From: Halomonas sp. S3-1-1
GTDB lineage: Bacteria; Pseudomonadota; Gammaproteobacteria; Pseudomonadales; Halomonadaceae
Assembly: GCF_023757625.1 (NCBI RefSeq)
Contig: NZ_JALGBZ010000006.1
Coordinates: forward strand, 62,001-126,000
Length of the DNA stretch: 64,000 nucleotides
Reading direction: 5' to 3'
Part shown: in pieces, positions 51,607-60,162 of the stretch
How positions within the stretch are numbered: the first letter of the stretch is position 1
How the letters are laid out: each line of letters starts with the position of its first letter
Notes under the pieces: generated by a model
What the model was told of the DNA's origin: nothing
Databases searched by the model: none
What the model saw: only the letters and a program-made list of their open reading frames with translations
Made by a program: the position numbers and the translations under genes

Positions 51607-53064
51607 CTAGTGGCGCGGCAGTTTCAAAAACTCGACGTTGGACATGTGCTGCAGAATGCGGATCACCTGGCAGCTGTAGCCGAACTCGTTGTCGTACCAC
51701 ATGTAGACCACCGCGTGGTTGCCGTTGGCGATGGTCGCCTTGGCATCGACGATACCAGCGTGGCGATTACCCACGAAATCCGACGACACCACCTCTGCCG
51801 AGTCGACGAAGTCGATCTGCTTTTGGAAGTTGGAATCGATCGACATGCGGCGCAGGTAGTCGTTGAGCGAGGCGGCGTCGGTCTCCTTCTCGAGCGTCAG
51901 GTTCAAAATCGCCATGGAGACGTTAGGCGTGGGCACGCGAATGGCGTTGCCGGTGAGCTTACCTTCGAGCTCCGGCAGCGCCTTGGCAACCGCCTTGGCC
52001 GCACCGGTTTCGGTCAGCACCATGTTGAGCGCGGCGCTGCGCCCGCGGCGGTCGCCTTTGTGGTAGTTGTCGATCAGGTTCTGATCGTTGGTGTAGGCGT
52101 GCACGGTTTCGACGTGGCCGGTCTTGACCCCGTACTCGTCGTTGAGCACCTTGAGCACCGGCACGATGGCGTTGGTGGTGCAGGAGGCCGCCGAAACGAT
52201 ACGATCATCGGCACCGATGGACGTGTGGTTGATGCCGTAGACAATGTTCTTGATGTCGCCCTTGCCCGGCGCGGTGAGAAGCGCTTTCGCTGCGCCCTTG
52301 CACTCCAGGTGCTGGCCAAGGCCCGCTTCGTCGCGCCAGATGCCGGTGTTATCGACCACCACCGCGTTATTGATTCCGTAAGCGGTGTAGTCGACCTCTG
52401 CCGGCGAGTCGGCGTAGATCACCTGCACCACGTTGCCATTGACGGTCAAGGTGCGCGCCTCGACGTCCACCGAGATCGAGCCCTCGAAGGGGCCGTGGAC
52501 CGAGTCGCGGCGCAGAAGGCTCGCGCGCTTTTCGAGATCCTTGCCGATATCACCGCGACCGCGCACCACGATCGCACGCAGGCGCAGAAGATTCCCCCCG
52601 CCGGCCTTCTCCACCAGCACGCGGGCCAAGAGCCGGCCGATACGGCCAAAACCGTAGAGCACGACGTCCTTGGGCTCGCCAATGCTCGCGCCAGGCTGGT
52701 AGCCATCGACGATCTCTTCGAGCTCGCGGGTCAAAAAGGCGTTCAGATCGCCGCCGCCCTGGTGCTTGAAGCTGACCGCGAGCTTACCGATATCGACGTG
52801 GGCTGGCCCCAGATTCATCGCCGCCATCGCTTCGACGATCGGGAAGGTATCCTGAACCGACAGCTCAGTGCCTTCGATTTTACGTACGAAGCGGTGATCC
52901 TTGAGAATCCGGATGACCGATTTCTTGATCAGCGAGCGCCCGAACATGGTCGCGACAACGTTGTTCTGACGATACAGCTTCCCGACTAGCGGAATCATCT
53001 GCTCGGCAAGCGCTTCGTCGCTTTGCCACTGTTGAAAAACGTTCTCGAGCGTTGACTGACTCAC
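51607..53064 (-). CDS. Glyceraldehyde-3-phosphate dehydrogenase, N-terminally extended type
   Basis: Oxidises glyceraldehyde 3-phosphate to 1,3-bisphosphoglycerate or runs in reverse. The catalytic core is standard: nucleotide-binding YGFGRIGR (137-144) and catalytic Cys295 in ASCTTN. About 130 extra residues, mostly helical, precede the Rossmann fold and bring the length to 485, against about 330 for ordinary GapA. The same long form sits next to mfd in Pseudomonas (PA3001, from memory). The start is GTG, with AGAGG six bases upstream. Cofactor preference and direction are not decided by the sequence seen. Confidence 0.92.
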   Translation of the reverse strand: MSQSTLENVFQQWQSDEALAEQMIPLVGKLYRQNNVVATMFGRSLIKKSVIRILKDHRFVRKIEGTELSVQDTFPIVEAMAAMNLGPAHVDIGKLAVSFKHQGGGDLNAFLTRELEEIVDGYQPGASIGEPKDVVLYGFGRIGRLLARVLVEKAGGGNLLRLRAIVVRGRGDIGKDLEKRASLLRRDSVHGPFEGSISVDVEARTLTVNGNVVQVIYADSPAEVDYTAYGINNAVVVDNTGIWRDEAGLGQHLECKGAAKALLTAPGKGDIKNIVYGINHTSIGADDRIVSAASCTTNAIVPVLKVLNDEYGVKTGHVETVHAYTNDQNLIDNYHKGDRRGRSAALNMVLTETGAAKAVAKALPELEGKLTGNAIRVPTPNVSMAILNLTLEKETDAASLNDYLRRMSIDSNFQKQIDFVDSAEVVSSDFVGNRHAGIVDAKATIANGNHAVVYMWYDNEFGYSCQVIRILQHMSNVEFLKLPRH

Positions 53065-53109
53065 GGGCGGCCTCTTTACGTGTTTAATCGGGGAAGGTAA
53101 TCGACGTGT

Positions 53110-53138
53110 ATTATCCGTGGCTTACGGTGAGGCCGCAA
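53110..53138 (-). promoter_or_regulatory. Candidate promoter of the GAPDH gene
   Basis: The minus strand has TTGCGG (53133-53138), a 17-bp spacer and GATAAT (53110-53115), 46 bp before the GTG start. Confidence 0.45.
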
Positions 53139-53253
53139 TCAAAGGATGGTCGCACGCCGTGTAGGGGTATTACACAAACGCCCATTTGACTACAAACTCA
53201 AAACGCGCTTGCCGCAGCGCGATACCGACTGCGAGCGCCTCGTTCCGGGCAGC

Positions 53254-53282
53254 TCAACCTGTCATGGCCTATGGTGTATGAT
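53254..53282 (+). promoter_or_regulatory. Candidate promoter of mfd
   Basis: TCAACC (53254-53259) and TATGAT (53277-53282) are 17 bp apart, about 165 bp upstream of the chosen mfd ATG. The -35 match is poor (3/6). Confidence 0.3.
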
Positions 53283-53370
53283 GCTCAAATTGCCCGGACA
53301 CGACGTTTAGTCGATCAGCCGTCACGCGATAGCCATCCATCGATACGCCTTCAAGCGATCGACGCTCGAA

Positions 53371-53430
53371 CGACAGACGTTCATACGACCGTTATTCACA
53401 CGCTAGACATTCATACGACCGTTATTCACA
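53371..53430 (+). repeat. 30-bp tandem repeat in the mfd leader
   Basis: Two adjacent 30-bp units (53371-53400 and 53401-53430) share an identical 20-base half (TCATACGACCGTTATTCACA) and differ at three positions in the first ten. A partial third copy of about 13 bases follows and ends just before the mfd ATG. The unit length is a multiple of three, so copy changes would keep the open frame. Confidence 0.85.
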
Positions 53431-53447
53431 CGACAGATACTCAGACT

Positions 53448-56400
53448 ATGCCCTCTTTTTCCCTGCTCGACCCACCCAGCCCCCAGGGGGTACGGGATAC
53501 GCTCTATCTAACGGCGCCGCCGGGCAGTGCAACGGCGCTGGCACTGGCGCGAATCGCAGGCAACGGCCCGCTTTTGGTCATCACGCCAAGCACCGCCAGC
53601 GCCCAGCGACTGGAACAGGATCTGGCTTTTTACAGTCAGGTGCCGGTATTGCCGTTTCCGGACTGGGAGACGCTGCCTTACGACAGTTTTTCCCCACATC
53701 AGGATATCGTCTCGGCGCGACTTAGAACGCTCAAGCTGCTTCAGGAAGGCGTCAAGGGGATCGTACTGGTCCCCATCAACACGCTGATGCAGCGCCTGGC
53801 GCCGGTCGACTACATCGCTGGGCGCGTCATGACGCTCAAAACCGGCGCGAAGCTTTCGCGCGAAAGCTTTCGCGAGTCGCTCACGCGGGCCGGATATCGG
53901 GCGGTGGAAACCGTGTATGAGCCCGGCGAGTACGCCATGCGCGGCGCGCTGATCGATTTGTTCCCCATGGGGGTCGATGAGCCGATTCGCATCGATCTGT
54001 TCGACGACGAGATCGATACGCTGCGCCATTTCGATCCGGGCAACCAGCGCTCCACGGAAAAGGTCGAGGCGATCGAGCTTCTGCCCGCCCACGAGTATTC
54101 GCTGAGTCGCAGCGCCATCGCCTGCTTTCGTGAGCAGTTCGAAACCCTGTTCGACGTCGACCCGCGCCAGTGCCCACTCTATAACGACGCGCTCAAGGCG
54201 ATCCCCTCCCCCGGGCTCGAGCACTACCTGCCGCTGTTTTTCGACGAAACCGCCTCGCTTTTCGAGCACGTCACGCCGGACACGCGGGTCGCGCTGTTGC
54301 CGGACGTGTTCGAGGCCGCCGAGCAGCACTGGCGCGCAATCGAGTCGCGCTATGAGAACCTGGGGGTCGACCCGACCCGCCCGCTGGTGCCGCCAAAGCG
54401 CGCGTTCATACCGGTCAACGACCTGTTTGCCCACATCAAGGAGCGCCCCCGGCTGGAGCTCCTTCACGACGACACCACCCAGCGCCACGCCCACGCGCCA
54501 GAGGCCCAGTTACTGCCCGCCCTCGCTCTCAACGCGCGAGCGCAGGAGCCGCTCGAAGCGCTTTCCAGCTTTTTGACCCATAACCCGGAGACCCGCGTGC
54601 TGTTCGTCGCCGAATCGCGGGGGCGGCGCGAGGCGCTCGAGGAGCTGTTAGCGCCGCTGCGCCTGGGGCTCGACGAGGTGGACGGGTTCGACGCGTTCAT
54701 GGCCGGTCAAAAGCGCGCCGCCATCACCGAAAGCCAGGTATCGAGTGGGCTATGGCTGACCGACCCGAACGTGGCGGTCGTCACCGAAACCGAGCTTTTC
54801 GGCGACGTGGTGCGCCAGACCCGGCGTCAGGAGAAGGCCACCGACGACAACGAGCTGGCGGTACGCCACCTTTCCGAGCTCAAGGAAGGCGCACCGGTGG
54901 TTCACCAGGCCCACGGGGTCGGGCGTTACCTGGGGCTCGAGGCGCTGGAGGCCGGCGGCCAGGCCAACGAATTTCTGGCGCTGGAGTACGAGGGCGGTGC
55001 CAAACTTTACGTGCCGGTAGACAGCCTTCACTTGATCTCGCGCTACAATGGCGCGGATGACGAAAACGCCCCGCTCAACAGGCTCGGCTCGGACCAGTGG
55101 GAGAAAGCCCGGCGCAAGGCCGCCGAAAAGATTCGCGATACCGCCGCGGAGCTTCTGGATATTTACGCCCGGCGCGAGGCCCAGCAGGGCACGGTGTACG
55201 ACACGCCGGACGCCGAATACAACCGCTTTGCCGCCAGCTTCCCGTTCGAGGAGACACCGGATCAGAAGGCCGCGATCGAGGCGGTGATCGGTGACATGAT
55301 TTCGCCCCAGCCAATGGATCGCGTGGTGTGTGGCGACGTCGGCTTTGGCAAGACCGAAGTAGCGATGCGCGCCGCGTTTCTGGCGGTGCAGTCCGGCCGT
55401 CAGGTGGTCGTGCTGGTGCCGACCACCCTGCTCGCCCGCCAGCACTTCGAGAACTTTCGCGACCGCTTCGCCGACACTGCCGTCAATATCAGCCTGATTT
55501 CGCGCTTCACCGGCAGCAAGGAGATGACCAAAACCCTCGAGAACATCAAGGAGGGCCAGGCGGACATCGTCATCGGCACCCATAAGCTGCTCTCCAAAAG
55601 CGTCGAGCTGCCCAAAATGGGGCTGTTGATCATCGACGAGGAGCACCGCTTCGGGGTCGCTCAGAAAGAGAAGCTCAAGACCCTGCGCGCCGAGATCGAC
55701 ATTCTCACGCTCACCGCTACGCCGATCCCGCGCACGCTGAACATGGCGATGAGCGGCATTCGCGATCTTTCGATCATCGCCACGCCCCCAGCCCGGCGCC
55801 TGTCGGTCAAAACCTTCGTTCAGCAGCGGAACGAAAGCCTGATCAAGGAGGCGCTGCTGCGCGAAATCCTGCGCGGCGGTCAGGTCTACTTCCTGCACAA
55901 CGAAGTCAAGACCATCGAGAACACCGCCGAGCAGCTTCGCGAGCTCGTACCCGAGGCGCGCGTCGGCGTGGCCCACGGTCAGTTGCCAGAGCGAAGCCTG
56001 GAGCGGGTGATGTCGGATTTTTATCACCGCCGTTTCAACGTGCTGGTCTGCTCGACGATCATCGAAACCGGCATCGACGTACCGAGTGCCAATACCATCC
56101 TGATCGAGCGGGCAGACAAATTTGGTTTGGCTCAGCTTCACCAGCTTCGCGGGCGCGTCGGGCGTAGCCACCATCAGGCCTACGCTTATCTTCTGACCCC
56201 GCCGCCCAAGTCGATGACCCGTGACGCGGTCAAGCGCCTTGAGGCCATCAGCGCCTCGATCGATCTGGGGGCGGGCTTTCAACTCGCCAGCCACGACATG
56301 GAGATTCGAGGCGCCGGCGAGCTTCTGGGCGACGAGCAGAGCGGCCAGATGGAGACCATCGGCTACTCGCTCTACATGGAAATGCTCGATCGCGCGGTCA

Positions 56401-56900
56401 AGGCGATTCGCGCCGGCAAAACGCCCAATATCGAGGCACCGTTCAACACCGGCGTCGAAATCGGGCTCAACCTACCGGCGCTGATTCCCAGCGACTATAT
56501 TCATGATGTGCAGCAGCGGCTGGTGATGTATAAGCGCATCGCCAATACGCAAAGCGATGCCGAGCTCAAGGAGCTTCAGGTCGAGTTGATCGACCGTTTC
56601 GGCTTGCTGCCGCAGCCGCTCAAGAACCTGATGCGTCAGACCCGGCTACGCCATCGCTCCGAACCGCTGGGCATTGCGCGCATCGAGGCTGGGGAAAGCC
56701 GTGGGCGGGTTCTGTTCAGCGCCGACACCCAAGTCGACCCGCTCACCCTTGTGAAGCTCATTCAAACCTCACCGGCGCACTACCGGCTGGACGGCTCGGA
56801 CACCTTGAAGTTCGAATTCGCCATGGAAAAACCCGAGCAGCGCTTCGAGGCCGTCGAAAATCTGTTGGGTCTTCTCAACCAAAAAGTAGCGACGACGTGA
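53448..56900 (+). CDS. mfd: Transcription-repair coupling factor
   Basis: A DNA translocase that removes stalled RNA polymerase and recruits UvrA. The chosen ATG at 53448 gives 1150 residues (E. coli 1148). In order: a UvrB-like region (about 1-350), the RNA polymerase-interaction domain (about 475-545), the RecG-type motor with Walker A GDVGFGKTE, the DEEH box in IIDEEHRFGV and motif III TATPIPRTL, and the C-terminal TRCF domain. No clear ribosome-binding site precedes the ATG. It is divergent from GAPDH, as in Pseudomonas. Confidence 0.97.
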   Translation: MPSFSLLDPPSPQGVRDTLYLTAPPGSATALALARIAGNGPLLVITPSTASAQRLEQDLAFYSQVPVLPFPDWETLPYDSFSPHQDIVSARLRTLKLLQEGVKGIVLVPINTLMQRLAPVDYIAGRVMTLKTGAKLSRESFRESLTRAGYRAVETVYEPGEYAMRGALIDLFPMGVDEPIRIDLFDDEIDTLRHFDPGNQRSTEKVEAIELLPAHEYSLSRSAIACFREQFETLFDVDPRQCPLYNDALKAIPSPGLEHYLPLFFDETASLFEHVTPDTRVALLPDVFEAAEQHWRAIESRYENLGVDPTRPLVPPKRAFIPVNDLFAHIKERPRLELLHDDTTQRHAHAPEAQLLPALALNARAQEPLEALSSFLTHNPETRVLFVAESRGRREALEELLAPLRLGLDEVDGFDAFMAGQKRAAITESQVSSGLWLTDPNVAVVTETELFGDVVRQTRRQEKATDDNELAVRHLSELKEGAPVVHQAHGVGRYLGLEALEAGGQANEFLALEYEGGAKLYVPVDSLHLISRYNGADDENAPLNRLGSDQWEKARRKAAEKIRDTAAELLDIYARREAQQGTVYDTPDAEYNRFAASFPFEETPDQKAAIEAVIGDMISPQPMDRVVCGDVGFGKTEVAMRAAFLAVQSGRQVVVLVPTTLLARQHFENFRDRFADTAVNISLISRFTGSKEMTKTLENIKEGQADIVIGTHKLLSKSVELPKMGLLIIDEEHRFGVAQKEKLKTLRAEIDILTLTATPIPRTLNMAMSGIRDLSIIATPPARRLSVKTFVQQRNESLIKEALLREILRGGQVYFLHNEVKTIENTAEQLRELVPEARVGVAHGQLPERSLERVMSDFYHRRFNVLVCSTIIETGIDVPSANTILIERADKFGLAQLHQLRGRVGRSHHQAYAYLLTPPPKSMTRDAVKRLEAISASIDLGAGFQLASHDMEIRGAGELLGDEQSGQMETIGYSLYMEMLDRAVKAIRAGKTPNIEAPFNTGVEIGLNLPALIPSDYIHDVQQRLVMYKRIANTQSDAELKELQVELIDRFGLLPQPLKNLMRQTRLRHRSEPLGIARIEAGESRGRVLFSADTQVDPLTLVKLIQTSPAHYRLDGSDTLKFEFAMEKPEQRFEAVENLLGLLNQKVATT

Positions 56901-56995
56901 ACCTTGATGCAAACTTGACCTTAAGCCGACAACATAAGCGGATAGGCTCGAATCAGGCCGCCCCGCGGCGGTGAATCAACTCATTAGGAACGACC

Positions 56996-58138
56996 ATGAA
57001 AACACGACGCATCCTTAACCTTTGGGGGCCAATCAGCCTGGCCGTACTGCTGGCCGCAACCCTGGGCGCCCCGGTCTACGCGCAAGAGGTGGCCGAACAG
57101 CCGCCCCAAGTGGCCACTCCGGGTCTGGACGCCGATGCGCTTGCCAGCGCCGAGCAGGTCAGCGCGCAGCGCGAGCTGCCCCGCGGCCACTTTCGCCTGC
57201 CAGAAGAAGGCGACATCGTCGGCCAGTACTACACCGTCACGGTAGAAGATCCGGAAGAGACCCTGCTCGATATCGCCAGGCGCCATAACATCGGCTACGA
57301 AGAGATTCGCATGGCGAATCCGGACGTAAGCCTTTGGGTACCCGGTGAAGGCACCGAAGTGATCATTCCCGCTCAGTACATTCTGCCGCCGGCCGAGCGC
57401 AAGGGCATCGTGGTGAACCTCTCCGAGCTTCGCCTCTACTACTACCCAGAAAATAGCCCGGGCATCGTCGAAACCTATCCGGTGAGCGTGGGCCGTGAAG
57501 AGTTCGCGACCCCGGTCGGCATGACCCAGACCACGGTCAAGGTAAAGGACCCGGCCTGGGCCCCGCCCTCCTCCATGCGCCGTGAAGCGGCCGAGCGCGG
57601 CGAGCCGGCACCAGAGATCGTGCCCGCCGGCCCGAACAATCCGCTGGGCCGCCACGCGATCCTATTGGGCATGCCAAGCTACTTGATCCACGGCACCAAC
57701 CGCCCGGACGGAGTCGGCATGCGCGTCAGCCGCGGCTGTATCCGCATGTACCCGGAAGACATAGAGTCGCTTTACGAGCGCGTCCCCAGCGGTACCCAAG
57801 TCAACCTGATGGACGCGCCGTTCAAGGCCGGCTGGGGCGCCGACGGCACGCTCTACGTGCAGTCCTACCCGCAGCTCGAGGAGAACGTAGGCGACTTCGA
57901 ACCGCTTTTGAACGCCATCGAGCGCGTCGAGTCGCTGACCGACGAGGATCTCGAGATCGACTACGAACAGGTCAGGCATGCGGTCGAGTCCCCGAACGGC
58001 CGTTTCGTCGCTCTTTACGGCCCCCAGGCACCGGCACCAGAGCCCGAGTCTCCCGCTGAAAAGGCGCCATCCGAGCGTCAGGGTCTATTCCAGGACATCG
58101 AGCTGAGTGCCACCGTCGAGTCTGACAGCGACGCATAA
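56996..58138 (+). CDS. L,D-transpeptidase with LysM domain (ErfK/YbiS type)
   Basis: A 380-residue periplasmic protein with a signal peptide cleaved after VYA near residue 29, a LysM-like peptidoglycan-binding region (about 77-125), and a YkuD catalytic domain (about 136-271) with His232 in IHGTN and nucleophile Cys248 in SRGCIRM. The architecture matches E. coli ErfK, YcfS and YbiS, which attach Lpp to meso-diaminopimelate. About 110 acidic residues follow the catalytic domain. An Lpp-like lipoprotein gene lies only 200 bp downstream on the other strand, so Lpp attachment is a reasonable inference. Confidence 0.93.
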   Translation: MKTRRILNLWGPISLAVLLAATLGAPVYAQEVAEQPPQVATPGLDADALASAEQVSAQRELPRGHFRLPEEGDIVGQYYTVTVEDPEETLLDIARRHNIGYEEIRMANPDVSLWVPGEGTEVIIPAQYILPPAERKGIVVNLSELRLYYYPENSPGIVETYPVSVGREEFATPVGMTQTTVKVKDPAWAPPSSMRREAAERGEPAPEIVPAGPNNPLGRHAILLGMPSYLIHGTNRPDGVGMRVSRGCIRMYPEDIESLYERVPSGTQVNLMDAPFKAGWGADGTLYVQSYPQLEENVGDFEPLLNAIERVESLTDEDLEIDYEQVRHAVESPNGRFVALYGPQAPAPEPESPAEKAPSERQGLFQDIELSATVESDSDA

Positions 58139-58155
58139 CGCCGCAGGCACTTAAC

Positions 58156-58187
58156 AAGGGTGATCCCGATAGGGATCGCCCTTTTTT
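58156..58187 (+). terminator. Terminator of the LysM L,D-transpeptidase gene
   Basis: A 12-bp stem with one G-T wobble (58156-58167 with 58172-58183) has a GATA loop and a T-run, 18 bp after the stop. Confidence 0.87.
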
Positions 58188-58265
58188 ATGGCCGCTCAAT
58201 CATGAAATGCGCACTTTGCGCCAACATGCATTGTGACAACACGCGTTGCGCCAACGCCAGGCATT

Positions 58266-58293
58266 AAAAAACCCCGCACGAGGCGGGGTTTTT
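58266..58293 (-). terminator. Terminator of lpp
   Basis: The stem AAAAACCCCGC/GCGGGGTTTTT with a 5-base loop lies about 53 bp past the lpp stop, with T-runs on both strands. Confidence 0.85.
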
Positions 58294-58345
58294 CACAGCT
58301 AACGCAGACCGCTGAGCCGTTTGTTGCTCAGTGGTCCATGCAGAA

Positions 58346-58609
58346 TTACTTCTGCATGGAGCGCTGGAACTGACGGCTCATTTCTTCACGGCCTTGCTCA
58401 GACATCTGCAGAGCGGCTTGCGCGTCGCGCTGAGCCTGGTTTGCAGTGTTCAGAGCCTGAGAAGCCATGCTGCGAGCTTCTGCAGCGTCAGCCTGTGCAG
58501 ATTCAGCAGTCATGCGAACTTCTTCCAGCGCGCTGGTAGAGGCACAACCAGCCAGAACGGCCAGAGAAGCAGCGGCAGCAGTCATTTTCAGAGCAGTCTT
58601 CAGAGTCAT
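58346..58609 (-). CDS. lpp: Lpp/OprI-like major outer-membrane lipoprotein
   Basis: An 87-residue lipoprotein precursor with lipobox LAGC (Cys22) and a mature part that is one heptad-rich alanine helix, expected to form a trimeric coiled coil. It ends in lysine (RSMQK), the residue that in E. coli Lpp is joined to peptidoglycan. AAGGAGAAC precedes the ATG at 58609. It is monocistronic, with its own promoter and terminator, and lies between two L,D-transpeptidase genes. Size and composition are closer to Pseudomonas OprI (83) than to E. coli Lpp (78). Confidence 0.93.
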   Translation of the reverse strand: MTLKTALKMTAAAASLAVLAGCASTSALEEVRMTAESAQADAAEARSMASQALNTANQAQRDAQAALQMSEQGREEMSRQFQRSMQK

Positions 58610-58663
58610 AATGTTCTCCTTGAGTCTTCCTTGGGTACTACGTTGAAGGTCTGACAAAACGTA

Positions 58664-58692
58664 AGGCTAGAAGCTAGCTTAAGATTTGTCTA
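58664..58692 (-). promoter_or_regulatory. Candidate promoter of lpp
   Basis: The minus strand has TAGACA (58687-58692, 5/6), a 17-bp spacer and TAGCCT (58664-58669, 3/6), 55 bp upstream of the lpp ATG. The spacer contains the perfect palindrome AAGCTAGCTT (58671-58680). Confidence 0.45.
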
Positions 58693-58849
58693 CCTGCGGT
58701 AAAGGTTCTTTCCAGTGACCGACTCGATGATCCAGACACGAATGCCTTGGGTCACGTTGTCGAAGTCAAACGCTGTTTTATATTAGTCCACAACGCTTGT
58801 CTATAGCCGCTGGCCAAAACCTCGAACTTCCTTATGGATCACCATCATA

Positions 58850-59476
58850 CTAGCGGATCACGACGCGAGTGCCAACATCGACAAGCGATGCGATGCGATC
58901 GATCTGCTGATTGTTGACAGCGATGCAGCCCTGGGTCCAGTGATAGCGCCCATGAATCTGTGGATCGGAGGTGCCGATACCGTGAATACCGATCGCCCCG
59001 CCCAGCGCGGTGTTTTGCGGCGGATAGCCGTGGCGACGGTATTCGTCGAAGTAGGCCTCGTAGTCGGCCTGGGTATAGATGCCCGTCTCCAGCGCCATAC
59101 GCGCATGGGCTGGCGTGGGGTAGTCGATACCGATAAAAATGCGCCACTTGCTCTGATTATTGAAACGGTAGATGCGAAATTCGCCAAGGGGGGTGGTGCT
59201 ATCACCGCGCACCCGATGGGTACGCGCCCCGCCGGTTCCGCGGGAAATCGGCAAGAAGTGCTCGATTCTGTCGCTACCTCGAAATATGCTCAGCGAGGAG
59301 GTTTGATCGTCGATCAGCACCCAAACCTCGCTGCTGTGACGCGGCGCCGCCGCGCGGCTGATGAGCGTGCCAACGAGATCACTCGTCGCCTGTGTTACAG
59401 GTGCAATGACGTTGGCGCTGGCCACGGCCGGGAAGCCCATGGCGAGTGCTAGAAAGCGGCGGCGGTTTACGGGCAT
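58850..59476 (-). CDS. Small L,D-transpeptidase-family protein with Tat-like signal
   Basis: A 208-residue exported protein with a YkuD domain covering about 50-208. His165 in IGIHGIG and the nucleophile Cys184 in TQGCIAV form the active-site pattern. The N-terminus MPVNRRRFLALAMGF fits the twin-arginine consensus (RRxFL), so export in folded form is possible. There is no LysM or other binding domain. L,D-transpeptidases either cross-link peptidoglycan, attach Lpp, or cleave such links (LdtF/YafK type); which applies is not visible. It is transcribed toward lpp across 240 bp. Confidence 0.88.
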   Translation of the reverse strand: MPVNRRRFLALAMGFPAVASANVIAPVTQATSDLVGTLISRAAAPRHSSEVWVLIDDQTSSLSIFRGSDRIEHFLPISRGTGGARTHRVRGDSTTPLGEFRIYRFNNQSKWRIFIGIDYPTPAHARMALETGIYTQADYEAYFDEYRRHGYPPQNTALGGAIGIHGIGTSDPQIHGRYHWTQGCIAVNNQQIDRIASLVDVGTRVVIR

Positions 59477-59579
59477 CGATCAACTCTCGGTACGGGCCGG
59501 GGCGACCGGCCAGCGGGTAGGGATTGGCTGACACGTTTATACCCCATTGCCCTAGTGCATGTCAGCGCCCAGGCGAACA

Positions 59580-60050
59580 TCAAATATCCTCGAACTCGCG
59601 CATGCTGGTCACGATTTTGCGAAGCTCGGCTTCGTGCCCTTCGGCCAGGGCGTTGAAAAACGCCGCTTCCTCTTCGATTTTCGCGCACTCGGCGCGGTGG
59701 GCGTAAAGCGCGCGCAGGTTCTCCTGAGCTTCGGAGGCGGTCTCAATCACACCATCGATCGAGTCGGCCACGCTGCGCTGGGTAATCGCCTCAAGCCTGG
59801 GCGGCTGGGGGAAATCGCCGGTTTCGTCGAACCACAGCTCCATCACTTCGCTGTGATCGGCGCCGTCGTGAAACAGCGCCTCCAGCCCACTTCGCATCTT
59901 CACTTCGCGAGTGGCCAGATAGGTCAGCGCCATCGACAGCCGCTCGTTGTCGGTGCGATCGGCACCGTCGCTGTAGCGCTTGGCCATGCGGGCATGGTAG
60001 TCCGCGGCCCACGTAATCAAATCCTTGACCTGGTTGTAGCGTGTATCCAT
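59580..60050 (-). CDS. Helical protein of unknown function, possibly ferritin-like
   Basis: The 156 residues are almost entirely helical and soluble. Helices near residues 5-25, 33-60 and 98-150 carry scattered Glu and His (ATREVKM, EEAAFFNALAEGHEAEL), a pattern reminiscent of rubrerythrin or ferritin-like four-helix bundles. The iron-ligand pattern is incomplete by eye, so a metal site is not claimed. It lies on the same strand as topA and the next gene, 112 bp downstream of the latter. Confidence 0.7.
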   Translation of the reverse strand: MDTRYNQVKDLITWAADYHARMAKRYSDGADRTDNERLSMALTYLATREVKMRSGLEALFHDGADHSEVMELWFDETGDFPQPPRLEAITQRSVADSIDGVIETASEAQENLRALYAHRAECAKIEEEAAFFNALAEGHEAELRKIVTSMREFEDI

Positions 60051-60162
60051 GAGCTCTCCTTGTGAACAGCGCGGGCAGTGATCACTGCCCGCTCGACACT
60101 TTTTTTCAAGCGCTTACTCTAGAGCATTTGGCGCCGGCCGGGTTCCCGAGCAAACGGATGAA

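Larger units (their letters stand above)
53065..53447. other. Divergent intergenic region between GAPDH and mfd
   Basis: 383 bp hold a GAPDH promoter candidate (53110-53138), an mfd promoter candidate (53254-53282) and a 30-bp tandem repeat (53371-53430). A frame in phase with mfd is open from an ATG at 53271, which would add 59 residues with a repeated HTTVIH unit; I treat it as untranslated leader because it has no ribosome-binding site and Mfd homology begins at 53448. I see no RNA gene. Confidence 0.6.

Noticed and set aside
51589..52989. 466-codon plus-strand open frame across the GAPDH gene
   Set aside because: Antisense to GAPDH, rich in His, Val and Asp repeats without any motif.
53271..53447. 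59-residue N-terminal extension of Mfd containing HTTVIH repeats
   Set aside because: No ribosome-binding site at 53271, and family homology and length fit the ATG at 53448. It is kept as an open alternative in the findings.
54750..56294. 514-codon minus-strand open frame inside mfd
   Set aside because: Fully antisense to Mfd motor domains; typical high-GC mirror frame.
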